40,963 nucleotides of DNA from Flavobacteriales bacterium CG_4_10_14_0_2_um_filter_35_18 (GTDB lineage Bacteria; Bacteroidota; Bacteroidia; Flavobacteriales; Flavobacteriaceae), in the NCBI GenBank assembly GCA_002793215.1, contig PFPU01000192.1:1-40963 (forward strand). Direction: 5' to 3'. Positions 6,069 to 14,099 of this stretch are shown here, one piece after another. Every line of letters starts with the position of its first letter. The stretch's first letter is position 1. The position numbers and the translations under genes were made by a program. A model generated the notes under the pieces. That model was given only the letters and a program-made list of their open reading frames with translations, made no database searches and had not been told where the DNA came from.

Positions 6069-6682
6069 AAAAATCTGCATTTGATTTAGGGCATCAAAAT
6101 TCGAGCATAGAAAGTAAAATTGTTGCCTCTTTAGAAAGGGTTTCTCAAGCGTTTAGAGTGTTGCTTTGGAATGAGAGTAAAGAGTTTTCGTTAAGTCCAA
6201 TTCAAGTGCAAGTGCTTATTTTTCTATTACATCACTCTGATGAAAAAAGAAAAGTAAGCTATTTGGCGGACGAATTTAATATGACAAAGGCTACCATAAG
6301 TGAAACTATTAAAACACTTGAACTAAAACAACTTATCAAAAAAGAATATGAGCCACACGACACCAGAAGCTACATTATTCATTTAACAAAAAAGGGGCAA
6401 GCTATTGCAGAGCAAACATCCTTGTTTGCAAAACAAATACAAGTTCCAATAGACAAATTGCATTTAACTGACAAAGAGAATTTACTTTTAAGTTTGTTGG
6501 ATATCATTTTTCATTTGAATAAATCGGGTGTTATCACCATTCAAAGAATGTGTTTTACTTGTCATTTTTACAAGGCAAACAAAAACGGACAAAAACACTT
6601 TTGCGGGCTTCTAAACACCAAACTTACTGACAATGAATTACGTATTGACTGTGCAGAACATAAACAAAAACAGACGGTATAA
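6065..6682 (+). CDS. MarR-family regulator with four-cysteine C-terminal tail, 205 aa
   Basis: Residues ~20-150 form a MarR winged helix; the recognition region is VSYLADEFNMTKATISETIK (64-83) and the wing is around EYEPHDTRSYIIHLT. The protein is ~50 residues longer than common MarR proteins. The extra tail carries C163-x2-C166-x13-C180-x15-C196 (RMCFTCHFYK, KHFCGLLN, RIDCAEH), a ligand set suited to a [4Fe-4S] or [2Fe-2S] cluster or to zinc. MarR proteins bind dyads as dimers and often repress their own operon. Two operators with the same spacing in the regulon promoters fit this. The signal sensed (oxygen, oxidant, metal) is not known. Confidence 0.88.
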   Translation: MKKSAFDLGHQNSSIESKIVASLERVSQAFRVLLWNESKEFSLSPIQVQVLIFLLHHSDEKRKVSYLADEFNMTKATISETIKTLELKQLIKKEYEPHDTRSYIIHLTKKGQAIAEQTSLFAKQIQVPIDKLHLTDKENLLLSLLDIIFHLNKSGVITIQRMCFTCHFYKANKNGQKHFCGLLNTKLTDNELRIDCAEHKQKQTV

Positions 6683-6989
6683 CAAGAACACCATTAGCTA
6701 ACCGCCAAGCTTTCGTTGGGTGCGTAGCACAACCAATGAATTGAAAATTATCGAACACTTATAAAATAAAAGCGCGCTGAGCTAAACCTTTGTTGAACTG
6801 CCTGTCCCGATTGCTATCGGGAGAACCAATTACTTTTCCGTCAACACGCTGGCATTATCGTAAAGTTTTATAAATGTTTATTATCGCTATGTGCTAGCTA
6901 ATTCAAAAAATGTTTTAGTTAACTGTAACCTTATTTTTAATGTCTGCGTCATAAGTAATGAAACAGAATATTAATTTAAAAATAAAGTT
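6683..6989. repeat. Gene-free stretch with palindromic element D and a 7-bp hairpin
   Basis: No gene is visible. ATTAGCTA at 6693-6700 pairs with TAGCTAAT near the right end (6895-6902), forming weak outer arms of ~200 bp span. Inside are a partial dyad near 6714-6736 (TTGGGTGC / GCACAACCAA) and a perfect stem TCCCGAT-TGCT-ATCGGGA at 6805-6822, a short palindrome of a type common in Bacteroidetes. This looks like a worn member of the palindrome family seen at 1705, 2791 and 4591, and marks the right edge of the accessory block. Confidence 0.45.
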
Positions 6990-7316
6990 ATGATAGAAGA
7001 AGTTTTAATTCCGTTAATTGTTTTTTCCTCAATTTTTGGTGTGTTTTATGTATTCTTAACCACGCGAAACAAAGAGCGCTTGTCAATGATTGAAAAGGGT
7101 GCTGATGCATCGATGTTTTTGACAAAAAAACAAGATAAAGGCTACACTTTAAAATTTGGAATGTTAGCTGTTGGCGTTGCAATCGGCTTGTTAGTGGGTT
7201 CAATAATTGCCGAAACTACCACATTACCTGAACAAATTGCCTACGTTTCAATGACCTTTTTATTTGGTGGTGCTTTTTTAATTGGCAACCATTATATTGA
7301 GCTAAATAAAAAATAA
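6990..7316 (+). CDS. DUF6249-like small membrane protein, 108 aa
   Basis: Two hydrophobic regions are visible. The first is an N-terminal segment VLIPLIVFSSIFGVFYVFLT, followed by a cytoplasmic-type stretch TRNKERLSMIEKGADASMF. The second is a pair of helices, FGMLAVGVAIGLLVGSII and VSMTFLFGGAFLIGNHYI. The pattern of one N-terminal helix, an R/K/E-rich linker with MIEKG and two C-terminal helices matches DUF6249 proteins, which are widespread in Bacteroidota and often near ECF sigma factors; none is seen here. Function unknown. It is convergent with yebC and shares a terminator with it. Confidence 0.7.
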   Translation: MIEEVLIPLIVFSSIFGVFYVFLTTRNKERLSMIEKGADASMFLTKKQDKGYTLKFGMLAVGVAIGLLVGSIIAETTTLPEQIAYVSMTFLFGGAFLIGNHYIELNKK

Positions 7317-7338
7317 TGAGGCCTTTTCAAAATTAAAA

Positions 7339-7376
7339 AAGCGCGGCCGTTTTAAAAAACTGCCGCGCTTTTTTAT
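7339..7376. terminator. Bidirectional rho-independent terminator
   Basis: AAGCGCGGC (7339-7347) pairs perfectly with GCCGCGCTT (7362-7370), with an A run before and a T run after. It therefore ends both the + strand DUF6249 transcript and the minus-strand yebC transcript. Confidence 0.92.
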
Positions 7377-7387
7377 TAGATGCCACA

Positions 7388-8146
7388 CTATTCCGCTTCC
7401 ATTGCGGCAATCAGTTCATCGGTAATTTCTAAATTGTGAAACACGTTTTGAACATCGTCATCTTCTTCAAATTTTTCGGCTAAAGTCAAAATGGTTTTGG
7501 CTTTGTTAACCGGCAATTCTTTGGTATTGTTTGGAATGCGCTCTAGCTCTGCACTTTTAGGTTCAATTTTAAGTTTTTCGAGCGTTGATGACATCAATCC
7601 AAAATCTGAAAAATTGGTATAAACGGTAATTAAATCCTCTTCAAATTCAATATCTGAAGCACCCCCATCAATTAATTCCATTTCTAAATCTTCCATTTCT
7701 AGTGATAAATTGGCGCGTTCTAAAACAAAAACACCTTTACGGTCAAAGATAAATTCTAATGAGCCATTTTTACCAAGTTCGCCACCATTTTTATTAAAAA
7801 TTGACCGCACATTAGCCACACTTCGGTTGGTGTTATCGGTTGTACATTCAATAAAAAAGGCCACCCCATTTGGTCCGTAGCCTTCAAAGGTTAATTCGTG
7901 ATAGGTAGTTGCATCGGCTCCAGATGCTTTTTTAATGGCGCGGTCGCAAGTTTCTTTGGGTAAATTAACTCCTTTTGCATTGGCAATTGCCCTGCGCAAA
8001 GCCGGATTCATATCAATATCAGGACCACCACCTTCTTTAACAGCAATGGTTATCTCTTTGATAATTCTTGTAAATATTTTACCTCTTTTGGCATCTTGTG
8101 CGCCTTTTCTATGCTTAATATTGGCATATTTACTATGTCCACTCAT
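7388..8146 (-). CDS. yebC: YebC/PmpR family protein, 252 aa
   Basis: The start MSGHSKYANIKHRKGAQDAK and the following KIFTRIIKEITIAVKEGGG are diagnostic of YebC (TACO1 family). LTFEGYGPNGVAFFIE and NVRSIFNKNGGELGKNGSL are also present. YebC proteins were annotated as DNA-binding regulators; recent work supports a role in relieving ribosome stalling at difficult peptides, including proline runs. Length is normal, with an acidic C-terminus. Monocistronic: the terminator lies 11 bp past the stop. A -7-like element CAAATATA (TATATTTG on the minus strand) lies at 8171-8178, 25 bp upstream of the start codon. Confidence 0.95.
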   Translation of the reverse strand: MSGHSKYANIKHRKGAQDAKRGKIFTRIIKEITIAVKEGGGPDIDMNPALRRAIANAKGVNLPKETCDRAIKKASGADATTYHELTFEGYGPNGVAFFIECTTDNTNRSVANVRSIFNKNGGELGKNGSLEFIFDRKGVFVLERANLSLEMEDLEMELIDGGASDIEFEEDLITVYTNFSDFGLMSSTLEKLKIEPKSAELERIPNNTKELPVNKAKTILTLAEKFEEDDDVQNVFHNLEITDELIAAMEAE

Positions 8147-8170
8147 AAAATTTTATATTAAAATGCGGTG

Positions 8171-8178
8171 CAAATATA
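8171..8178 (-). promoter_or_regulatory. -7-like element of yebC
   Basis: On the minus strand this reads TATATTTG, an exact TAnnTTTG match, 25 bp before the yebC start. No TTTG is found at the usual 20-nt distance, so only half the promoter is supported. Confidence 0.45.
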
Positions 8179-8260
8179 CCAAATTATTAACCTATAATTA
8201 ATATTCTCCAAACCTTAATATGACTGTAATAACTGAACTTGCGGGCATTTAAAACAAGTA

Positions 8261-8278
8261 ATTTAACAATTTTAGTTT
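8261..8278. repeat. 18-bp direct repeat, left copy
   Basis: ATTTAACAATTTTAGTTT occurs here and again, identically and in the same orientation, at 10140-10157. The left copy ends within the TTG start codon of the metallophosphoesterase gene (8277-8279). Confidence 0.85.
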
Positions 8279-9134
8279 GAAAAATAAGAAACGTAAAATT
8301 GAAGTCTTAGTATTATCAGACATTCATTTAGGAACTTACGGCTGTCATGCAAAAGAGTTGTTGCAGTATTTAAAAAGTGTTAATCCAAAAACGGTTATCC
8401 TTAACGGAGATATTATTGATATTTGGCAATTTAGCAAACATTATTGGCCAAAATCTCACATGAAAGTTGTTAAACACCTTATTGGATGGCTATCCGAAAA
8501 AAAGAAAATTTATTACGTACCTGGAAACCATGATGAATTATTTAGAAAATTCGTCGATTTTAAAATTGATAATTTTATAATAAAAAATAAGGTAGTGCTA
8601 GAATTGGATGGCAAAAAGGCATGGTTTTTTCACGGAGATGCATTTGATATTACCATGAAACATTCAAGATGGTTGGCAAAATTAGGTGCAGTAGGCTATG
8701 ACATATTAATTTTGATAAACAGACTTATAAATTACATCAGCATTTTTCTTGGAAAAGGGAAAATATCGCTTTCTAAAAAGATAAAAAATAGCGTTAAATC
8801 GGCTGTAAATTTTATTGATAATTTTGAGCAAACTGTTACAAACATTGCTATTGAAAATAAATTCAATTATGTGGTTTGTGGGCATATTCATCAACCTATA
8901 ATTAAAAATGTGCACACTAAAAATGGCAAAGTTACTTACTTAAATTCAGGTGATTGGATAGAAAATTTGACCTCCTTAGAATATATAAATAAACATTGGA
9001 GCCTTTATCAGTATCAGGCTGAAGATTATCAGAAGGAATCGCTAACAGAAAGTATAGAACCGTTAGACTTAATAGACCAATCGTCAAAAGAAATTTTCTT
9101 ACGATTGATGGCGGACATTAATTTAAAATCGTAA
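8277..9134 (+). CDS. UDP-2,3-diacylglucosamine diphosphatase-like metallophosphoesterase, 285 aa
   Basis: A calcineurin-like phosphoesterase with the full metal-ligand set: SDIHLG (D15, H17), NGDIIDIW (D45), PGNHDE (N84, H85), FFHGDAFD (H119) and CGHIHQP. The order and spacing match LpxH-like UDP-2,3-diacylglucosamine hydrolases, which release lipid X in lipid A synthesis; a related phosphatase of other lipid-linked substrates cannot be excluded. The start is TTG 8277: an in-frame stop lies at 8259-8261 and the next ATG (8461) would remove the active site. It is followed without a gap by a glycosyltransferase, suggesting one envelope-lipid unit. Confidence 0.85.
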   Translation: MKNKKRKIEVLVLSDIHLGTYGCHAKELLQYLKSVNPKTVILNGDIIDIWQFSKHYWPKSHMKVVKHLIGWLSEKKKIYYVPGNHDELFRKFVDFKIDNFIIKNKVVLELDGKKAWFFHGDAFDITMKHSRWLAKLGAVGYDILILINRLINYISIFLGKGKISLSKKIKNSVKSAVNFIDNFEQTVTNIAIENKFNYVVCGHIHQPIIKNVHTKNGKVTYLNSGDWIENLTSLEYINKHWSLYQYQAEDYQKESLTESIEPLDLIDQSSKEIFLRLMADINLKS

Positions 9135-10145
9135 ATGAAAATTTTGTACGCCATACAAGGGACTGGAAATGGGCATTTGAGTCGTGCTAAAGAAATTATT
9201 CCGGCGCTTTTAAAACGCGGACAAGTTGATGTGTTAATAAGCGGCACTCAATGTGAAATCACTTTGCCCTACCCTATTAAATACCGATACATTGGATTGA
9301 GTTTTTATTTTGGCAAAAATGGCGGAATCGATTTTATCAAAAGCTTCAATAAAAACTCAATTTTCACCTTAATAAATGAAATAAAATGCTGCCCAGTTGA
9401 GGATTATGATTTGGTAGTTAATGACTTCGAACCAATATCGGCTTGGTCTTGCTATTTAAAGGGTATTAAAAGTGTTTCATTAAGCCACCAAGGGGCTTTG
9501 TTTACTAAAAATGTTCCAAAGCCATCTTGTTTTAGTTTATTGGGAACTTTTGTGTTAAAAAACTATGCAAAATGTTATTACAATTATGGCTTTCATTTTG
9601 AAAAATACAATGAAACAATTTTTTTACCAATTATTAGGAGCGATATTAGACTCTTAAAATTGGCAAAAAAAGAACATTACACCGTCTATTTACCCGCCTA
9701 TTCTGATGAAAATATCATTAAAGTACTCTCAAAAATTAAAGGTGTTAAATGGAAAGTCTTTTCTAAAAATGCGTCAGCCTATTATCAAAAAAAGAATGTT
9801 TATATTAAACCTATAAACGGTGAAAAATTTGAAAAAAGCCTGGCTTCTTGTACTGGAATTTTATGTGGAGCTGGTTTTGAAACGCCTGCCGAAGCGCTCT
9901 ATTTAAATAAAAAATTAATGGTAATTCCAATGAAAAATCAACTAGAACAACATTTTAATGCACAGGCTTTGAAATGTTTAGGAGTGCCCGTTTTGAAATC
10001 TTTAAAAATAAAGCAAATTCAAAAAATTAAAAATTGGATTGAAAGTGATTATAAAATAGAAATAAAATTCCCCAACGAAACTCAACATATTGTTGATCAT
10101 ATTTTATACGATTATATAACTAAAGAGCGCTTGGCGCTGATTTAA
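9135..10145 (+). CDS. MJ1255-type glycosyltransferase family protein, 336 aa
   Basis: The N-terminus MKILYAIQGTGNGHLSRAKE has the glycine-rich loop of GT-B glycosyltransferases related to MurG and family 28. The C-terminal half has LCGAGFETPAEALYLNKKL and VIPMKNQLEQHFNAQAL, the donor-binding GAGFxTxxEAL region. This matches the MJ1255/VC2487 family (TIGR00661), whose substrates are not established. ATG 9135 directly follows the TAA of the metallophosphoesterase gene, so the two are translationally linked. No membrane helix is evident, so a peripheral cytoplasmic enzyme acting on an envelope lipid or glycan is likely. It is convergent with the GT39 gene, with 5 bp between the stops. Confidence 0.85.
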   Translation: MKILYAIQGTGNGHLSRAKEIIPALLKRGQVDVLISGTQCEITLPYPIKYRYIGLSFYFGKNGGIDFIKSFNKNSIFTLINEIKCCPVEDYDLVVNDFEPISAWSCYLKGIKSVSLSHQGALFTKNVPKPSCFSLLGTFVLKNYAKCYYNYGFHFEKYNETIFLPIIRSDIRLLKLAKKEHYTVYLPAYSDENIIKVLSKIKGVKWKVFSKNASAYYQKKNVYIKPINGEKFEKSLASCTGILCGAGFETPAEALYLNKKLMVIPMKNQLEQHFNAQALKCLGVPVLKSLKIKQIQKIKNWIESDYKIEIKFPNETQHIVDHILYDYITKERLALI

Positions 10146-10157
10146 CAATTTTAGTTT
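10140..10157. repeat. 18-bp direct repeat, right copy
   Basis: Identical to 8261-8278. It starts on the last sense codon of the glycosyltransferase gene and crosses its TAA into the end of the convergent GT39 gene (stop at 10151-10153). The two copies exactly bracket the two-gene unit. Confidence 0.85.
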
Positions 10158-11848
10158 AAAGTTGTGTCTTTAATATGAACGACCTTTTTTTCGCTAATTT
10201 GTCGATAATAAAGTATGGTGTCTTTAATCACTACCGAAAACTTGTAATCGCCATCTTTAATAGCGGCTAATTGATAATTTAATTTGATAGGATTGCTGCT
10301 TTTTGCATAGAGCTTTTGCGTGTATTCAGCAATTAAAGGCACCACAATTTGTTGGTTGTCTTTTTCAAGAAGCAATGCCATTTGATAGGCACTGTATTCC
10401 TTGTCTAAAACCAAATCATAGTTATAAGGATTGTAAACGCTAAGCTCCAATGTTTTAAATTGATTGTTATAAATCGTGTTAAATGGCTTGACAAATGTGG
10501 CTTTTAGGTTTCCTAATAAAAAAAAGACTTCTGATTTTTTATATTTTACATAATCGCCCGTTTCTAGTTTTATACTATCGGTAAATGCTGATGAGCCAGC
10601 GCCAATAAATAGTACTTTTTTATCCTTGATTTTACCTTCAAAATTCCATAAACTATATTGATTTGGACGGTAATAAATATCATTAATTGAGTAAGCATCT
10701 TTTTTGGTATAATAAGAATATTTTGATGCATTTTGATAAGAATTAATAAAGATTACTACCCTATCTTCAGCAAATTTATCAATTGAAGTGAAGTAATCTT
10801 TCTTTTGAATGTGAAACTCAGTTTTCAATGGAAGGTTTAATGTTATTGCGATTCGAAGCCCAAATATTAGAACAATACTAATAATTCCGATGTATTTTAC
10901 TTGGTTGAATAGCTTCATATTTAAAATACACAAATCATATAACAATAGCGTCATCGGAATTACCGCAAAGGCAATCCAATGGGCTTCAATCCAACTTCTA
11001 AATGAATATAAAAAGAAGAACGCTAAGTAGCCAACAAACATCCTTATCATAAAGCTGTTTTCCTTACTTACTGCAACTTTTTTCTTTACTAATTGCCAAA
11101 AAAGCAATAAAATTAGCGCGGGATTTAGAATGCCAATTGTGCCGAGCAAATAGCCATAAACGAATTTAGGCTGCAAATATCCAATAGATTTCCGCTGAAA
11201 AAGATGGTAATTTAAGCTTATAAAATCGTTATTATAAAGCCAATACAGATAAGGTATTAGTATTATAAACGCCAATATTCCTACAAGATAGGTGCTTTTT
11301 TTAAGAAATAGTTTTGGATTGAAAATAAAACTCAGCAAAATGACAATTCCTCCAAAATACTTTGTATAAATAAGCAGTGCTGCCGCCAAACTTAAAAATA
11401 AAATATTGAAGAGTTGACTTTTGGCTTCGAACCTTTTTAAAGCTAATAGATAGAGCGCACTAAAAAACAGTAGCGGCGCATCAGGTGTGGTAATAAAGCC
11501 ATATAGATTGACAAAAGGCATGGCCATTAGAATTATAAAAAAAATAAACGCTGAATTTTTGTGCGTTTTATTTTTAACCGGAATTAATTCCCAAATAATT
11601 TTAATCATCAATGCATTAAGCAACACCGTTATAAACCTGATTCCTAGTGCATCAGCAAAGAAAAAGGAACTCAACTTAATGATGAATGCAACCAAAGGTG
11701 GATGGTCAAAAAAACCCCAATCTAAATCTTGAGACCAGCGCCAATAATAGGCTTCATCTTTAATAATCGGCGTGAAATAGGATTGAATAAGGTTGATGAA
11801 AACAATGCCAAGAATGAATAAATTAAATTTTTTATTGCTTCGGGTCAT
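10151..11848 (-). CDS. ArnT-like family 39 glycosyltransferase, 565 aa
   Basis: A polytopic membrane enzyme. After a first helix, the periplasmic loop IIKDEAYYWRWSQDLDWGFF carries the D31-E32 acidic pair expected of GT39/ArnT enzymes, followed by DHPPLVAFIIKL. About ten further hydrophobic helices run to residue ~330 (for example KYIGIISIVLIFGLRIAITL). The rest, ~230 residues, is soluble and presumably periplasmic. GT39 enzymes move sugars from polyprenyl-phosphate carriers to lipid A, proteins or other acceptors; the acceptor here is unknown. The GT9 gene lies 56 bp upstream on the same strand and may be cotranscribed. Confidence 0.87.
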   Translation of the reverse strand: MTRSNKKFNLFILGIVFINLIQSYFTPIIKDEAYYWRWSQDLDWGFFDHPPLVAFIIKLSSFFFADALGIRFITVLLNALMIKIIWELIPVKNKTHKNSAFIFFIILMAMPFVNLYGFITTPDAPLLFFSALYLLALKRFEAKSQLFNILFLSLAAALLIYTKYFGGIVILLSFIFNPKLFLKKSTYLVGILAFIILIPYLYWLYNNDFISLNYHLFQRKSIGYLQPKFVYGYLLGTIGILNPALILLLFWQLVKKKVAVSKENSFMIRMFVGYLAFFFLYSFRSWIEAHWIAFAVIPMTLLLYDLCILNMKLFNQVKYIGIISIVLIFGLRIAITLNLPLKTEFHIQKKDYFTSIDKFAEDRVVIFINSYQNASKYSYYTKKDAYSINDIYYRPNQYSLWNFEGKIKDKKVLFIGAGSSAFTDSIKLETGDYVKYKKSEVFFLLGNLKATFVKPFNTIYNNQFKTLELSVYNPYNYDLVLDKEYSAYQMALLLEKDNQQIVVPLIAEYTQKLYAKSSNPIKLNYQLAAIKDGDYKFSVVIKDTILYYRQISEKKVVHIKDTTLN

Positions 11849-11904
11849 TGTATTTTTTTATGTTGGTGTTTTTAAAATTACTTTAAACTTGCTAATTAAG
11901 GGCT

Positions 11905-12975
11905 TTATAAAGCCATTTCAACGTGTTTGCTTTTTAAAATAGTTTCCACTATTTCAATGCATCCAAGCGCATCAATTTGATTGGTATCTACTGCAATACT
12001 ATTGTTGTTATAAGGCTGATATTCTGCTTGATTTGCACGTGAAAATAAGCCAACAACGGGAACTTGAGCTGCACTTGCCAAATGCATAATGCCACTATCG
12101 GCTCCAATAAAAACTGCTGTATTTGCAATTACTGCCGCTATTTCGCGAATATCTTTACTATAAAAGGAAGGTGCTTTAAAGTTGATCATCGATAGGTTTT
12201 CTACAGGTAAAATTTCGATAATATTATAACTTGGAAATGTTACTTTTAACTTGTCATAAAAATTTAGCCACCAGGTTTTTGAATAACATTTATCATCGGT
12301 TGCATAGGTAAAAATACAAATTATTTTTAAGTCGTTTTTTACAAGTTTATTTATGATCTTTAAGCCATGGGCAAGTTCAAATGCATCTAATTTTAAATTT
12401 ATAGAAGGAATGCTTCTTTTCTTTTCGGCAAAACCCAATTTTTTTAAATAATTTCTCAAACAATAAATCGGCCTTTTAGCCATGTGTTCAAAATTTTCAA
12501 CATTGGCTTTTAAATTCTCATTATCATCACAATAAGTCTTATATTTTGAATCAGAAATTTTGGTTACAAGCCTTCCCGAAGATGATTTGTCAACAACATT
12601 AATAACCAGGTCATAATGTTTTGATTTTACTGATATCCAAACCCAAAAATATTTTAAAAGTTCTTTTAAAGGTTTTCTTGGCAGATGCATAATATTATCT
12701 ACATTATCATAATTCTTAAATATAATTGGACCTAAATTTCCCTTGATAAATAAATCTATTTTACAATTAGGTAAAAGGAAGCTTACTTCATCAATCAATG
12801 GCATAATTAACAATAAATTACCTAATCGGTGATTAGGACGGCAAATTAAAACACGCTCAATATTAAGCGCTCTTAAATTCTCTTCACTTTGAATAAGATA
12901 ATCGCTCCCTATATTTTTTGTAAGTTGGCGCATAAAACGCCTCCTAAAGCTATTCACACTTTTTAATGTAAACAT
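11905..12975 (-). CDS. Glycosyltransferase family 9 (heptosyltransferase-like), 356 aa
   Basis: GT-B fold glycosyltransferase. The N-terminal nucleotide-sugar fold begins VLICRPNHRLGNLLLIMPLI, the usual RxxxxGDxLLxxP region with N replacing D. The C-terminal donor site is FIGADSGIMHLASAAQVPVV followed by GLFS, the signature of family 9 (LPS heptosyltransferases). The first ~35 residues are extra and basic (RRRFMRQLTKN), perhaps for membrane association; a later start is possible. The role is most likely sugar addition to LPS core or a related glycan. A -7-like element lies 32 bp upstream. Confidence 0.87.
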   Translation of the reverse strand: MFTLKSVNSFRRRFMRQLTKNIGSDYLIQSEENLRALNIERVLICRPNHRLGNLLLIMPLIDEVSFLLPNCKIDLFIKGNLGPIIFKNYDNVDNIMHLPRKPLKELLKYFWVWISVKSKHYDLVINVVDKSSSGRLVTKISDSKYKTYCDDNENLKANVENFEHMAKRPIYCLRNYLKKLGFAEKKRSIPSINLKLDAFELAHGLKIINKLVKNDLKIICIFTYATDDKCYSKTWWLNFYDKLKVTFPSYNIIEILPVENLSMINFKAPSFYSKDIREIAAVIANTAVFIGADSGIMHLASAAQVPVVGLFSRANQAEYQPYNNNSIAVDTNQIDALGCIEIVETILKSKHVEMAL

Positions 12976-13006
12976 ATTTTTTTGGTTGATTTATTGATTT
13001 TGAGCA

Positions 13007-13014
13007 CAAAAGTA
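13007..13014 (-). promoter_or_regulatory. -7-like element of the GT9 gene
   Basis: Minus-strand TACTTTTG, an exact TAnnTTTG match, 32 bp upstream of the start codon. No upstream TTTG at the usual distance. Confidence 0.4.
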
Positions 13015-13194
13015 CAAATAAGAGATTACTTATTAATTAATTTTTAATGTTGATTTAAATAATAAATAAGGTAATGGCGTGAAATTAGAGCGCAACATAA
13101 AACATAAAACATCATTTTTCTAAAACTGAAGAATATTTATCTTATATTTAAATTAATTTATTCAATTTAAATCTGTTAAACTGCGCCATTAATT

Positions 13195-13671
13195 ATGAAA
13201 ACCTTAAAATTAAAATCAAACTTAGGTTGGTTTGTACTCATACTTTTTTTACCAATAATAACGCTATCACAAACAAAAAAATCAACTATTCATTACACTC
13301 CAAAACAAATTAATGTTAATGATAGTATAGCTAAGATTAATTTATCAAGTATTTTAAAAGAAATTTATTGCACAGATATAGATACCCTTCCAATTTTCAA
13401 TAGCAATAAACCAAAAAAAGTTGTAGTTTTTGATGATAAAATCAGCTTTTCTTTTAAAAATAAGGGCGCTACTTTAAATTTTGCCGATATGCTTTATACT
13501 AATATTTTAATCATAAAAAATATTAGTGAACCCCCTTTATTTGTTAATAATTATTACGGTATTTATCTAAATGGATTTGCATTTTACACCTATCAATCCG
13601 ATTTTGATAAACTTAAAATTCTAGCCGATTATCTCAATTATTTTCAAAAACGAGCATCCAAAAACAAGTAA
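13195..13671 (+). CDS. Secreted hypothetical protein, 158 aa
   Basis: An N-terminal signal peptide is clear: basic MKTLKLKSNLGW, hydrophobic FVLILFLPIITL, then SQ-TKK as the likely cleavage region (no lipobox cysteine). The mature part of ~130 residues has no recognised domain; it contains KKVVVFDDKISFSFKNKG and short beta-type strands, with Lys, Asn and Tyr enriched. It stands alone, between the divergent GT9 gene and the convergent end of the nuo operon. No promoter consensus is evident in the 219 bp upstream. I do not recognise the family. Confidence 0.6.
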   Translation: MKTLKLKSNLGWFVLILFLPIITLSQTKKSTIHYTPKQINVNDSIAKINLSSILKEIYCTDIDTLPIFNSNKPKKVVVFDDKISFSFKNKGATLNFADMLYTNILIIKNISEPPLFVNNYYGIYLNGFAFYTYQSDFDKLKILADYLNYFQKRASKNK

Positions 13672-13769
13672 CAATTTTTAATATAAAAACCAGCTAATTT
13701 TAAACCCGTTGTTAAAAAATCTCGCTTGTTAAAAAAACTGCTTGCTTTAAAAAGACCTTTAATAGATTT

Positions 13770-14093
13770 TTAGTTGTTGTTCCAATAATGCGGATTGGTT
13801 TCGGTTGAAAGCTGATTCCAATAATCTTGAGTTACTTTATGCCCTTCGGGTGTTTTTAAACGGCGTTCAAATACCCAAACGGTAGGATTAAAAGTCATAT
13901 CGGTTACGGCAACGGTATAAAGTTGCAAATCTTCTTCCGTTTTACGCGGTTCTTCTTCAACAATTACATCGAATCCGTTAAGCGCTAACAAGGATTTTAA
14001 AAAATCTTTTCGCAAAGCACTTACCTTTTTTTCAACAAAAGTAACGCGTGTTTCGCCAATTGTTCCAAAATTGTGTTTTCCTGTTAATGACAT
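13770..14093 (-). CDS. Hypothetical protein at the end of the nuo operon, 107 aa
   Basis: A soluble 107-residue protein 6 bp downstream of nuoN on the same strand, so certainly cotranscribed. No signal peptide, membrane helix or cysteine is present. Visible segments are KHNFGTIGETRVTFVEKKVS, LKSLLALNGFDVIVEEEPRK and the aromatic end DYWNQLSTETNPHYWNNN. No known Nuo subunit fits. It could be an assembly factor or accessory subunit of this NADH-module-free complex I, or an unrelated passenger. Function unknown; the operon position is the only clue. Confidence 0.65.
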   Translation of the reverse strand: MSLTGKHNFGTIGETRVTFVEKKVSALRKDFLKSLLALNGFDVIVEEEPRKTEEDLQLYTVAVTDMTFNPTVWVFERRLKTPEGHKVTQDYWNQLSTETNPHYWNNN

Positions 14094-14099
14094 AACTTT

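Noticed and set aside
6915-6930. GTTTTAGTTAACTGTAACC as a third MarR operator near the DUF6249 gene
   Set aside because: It contains AGTTAACT but lacks the 3-nt centre between the arms, and no TTTG/TAnnTTTG pair surrounds it.
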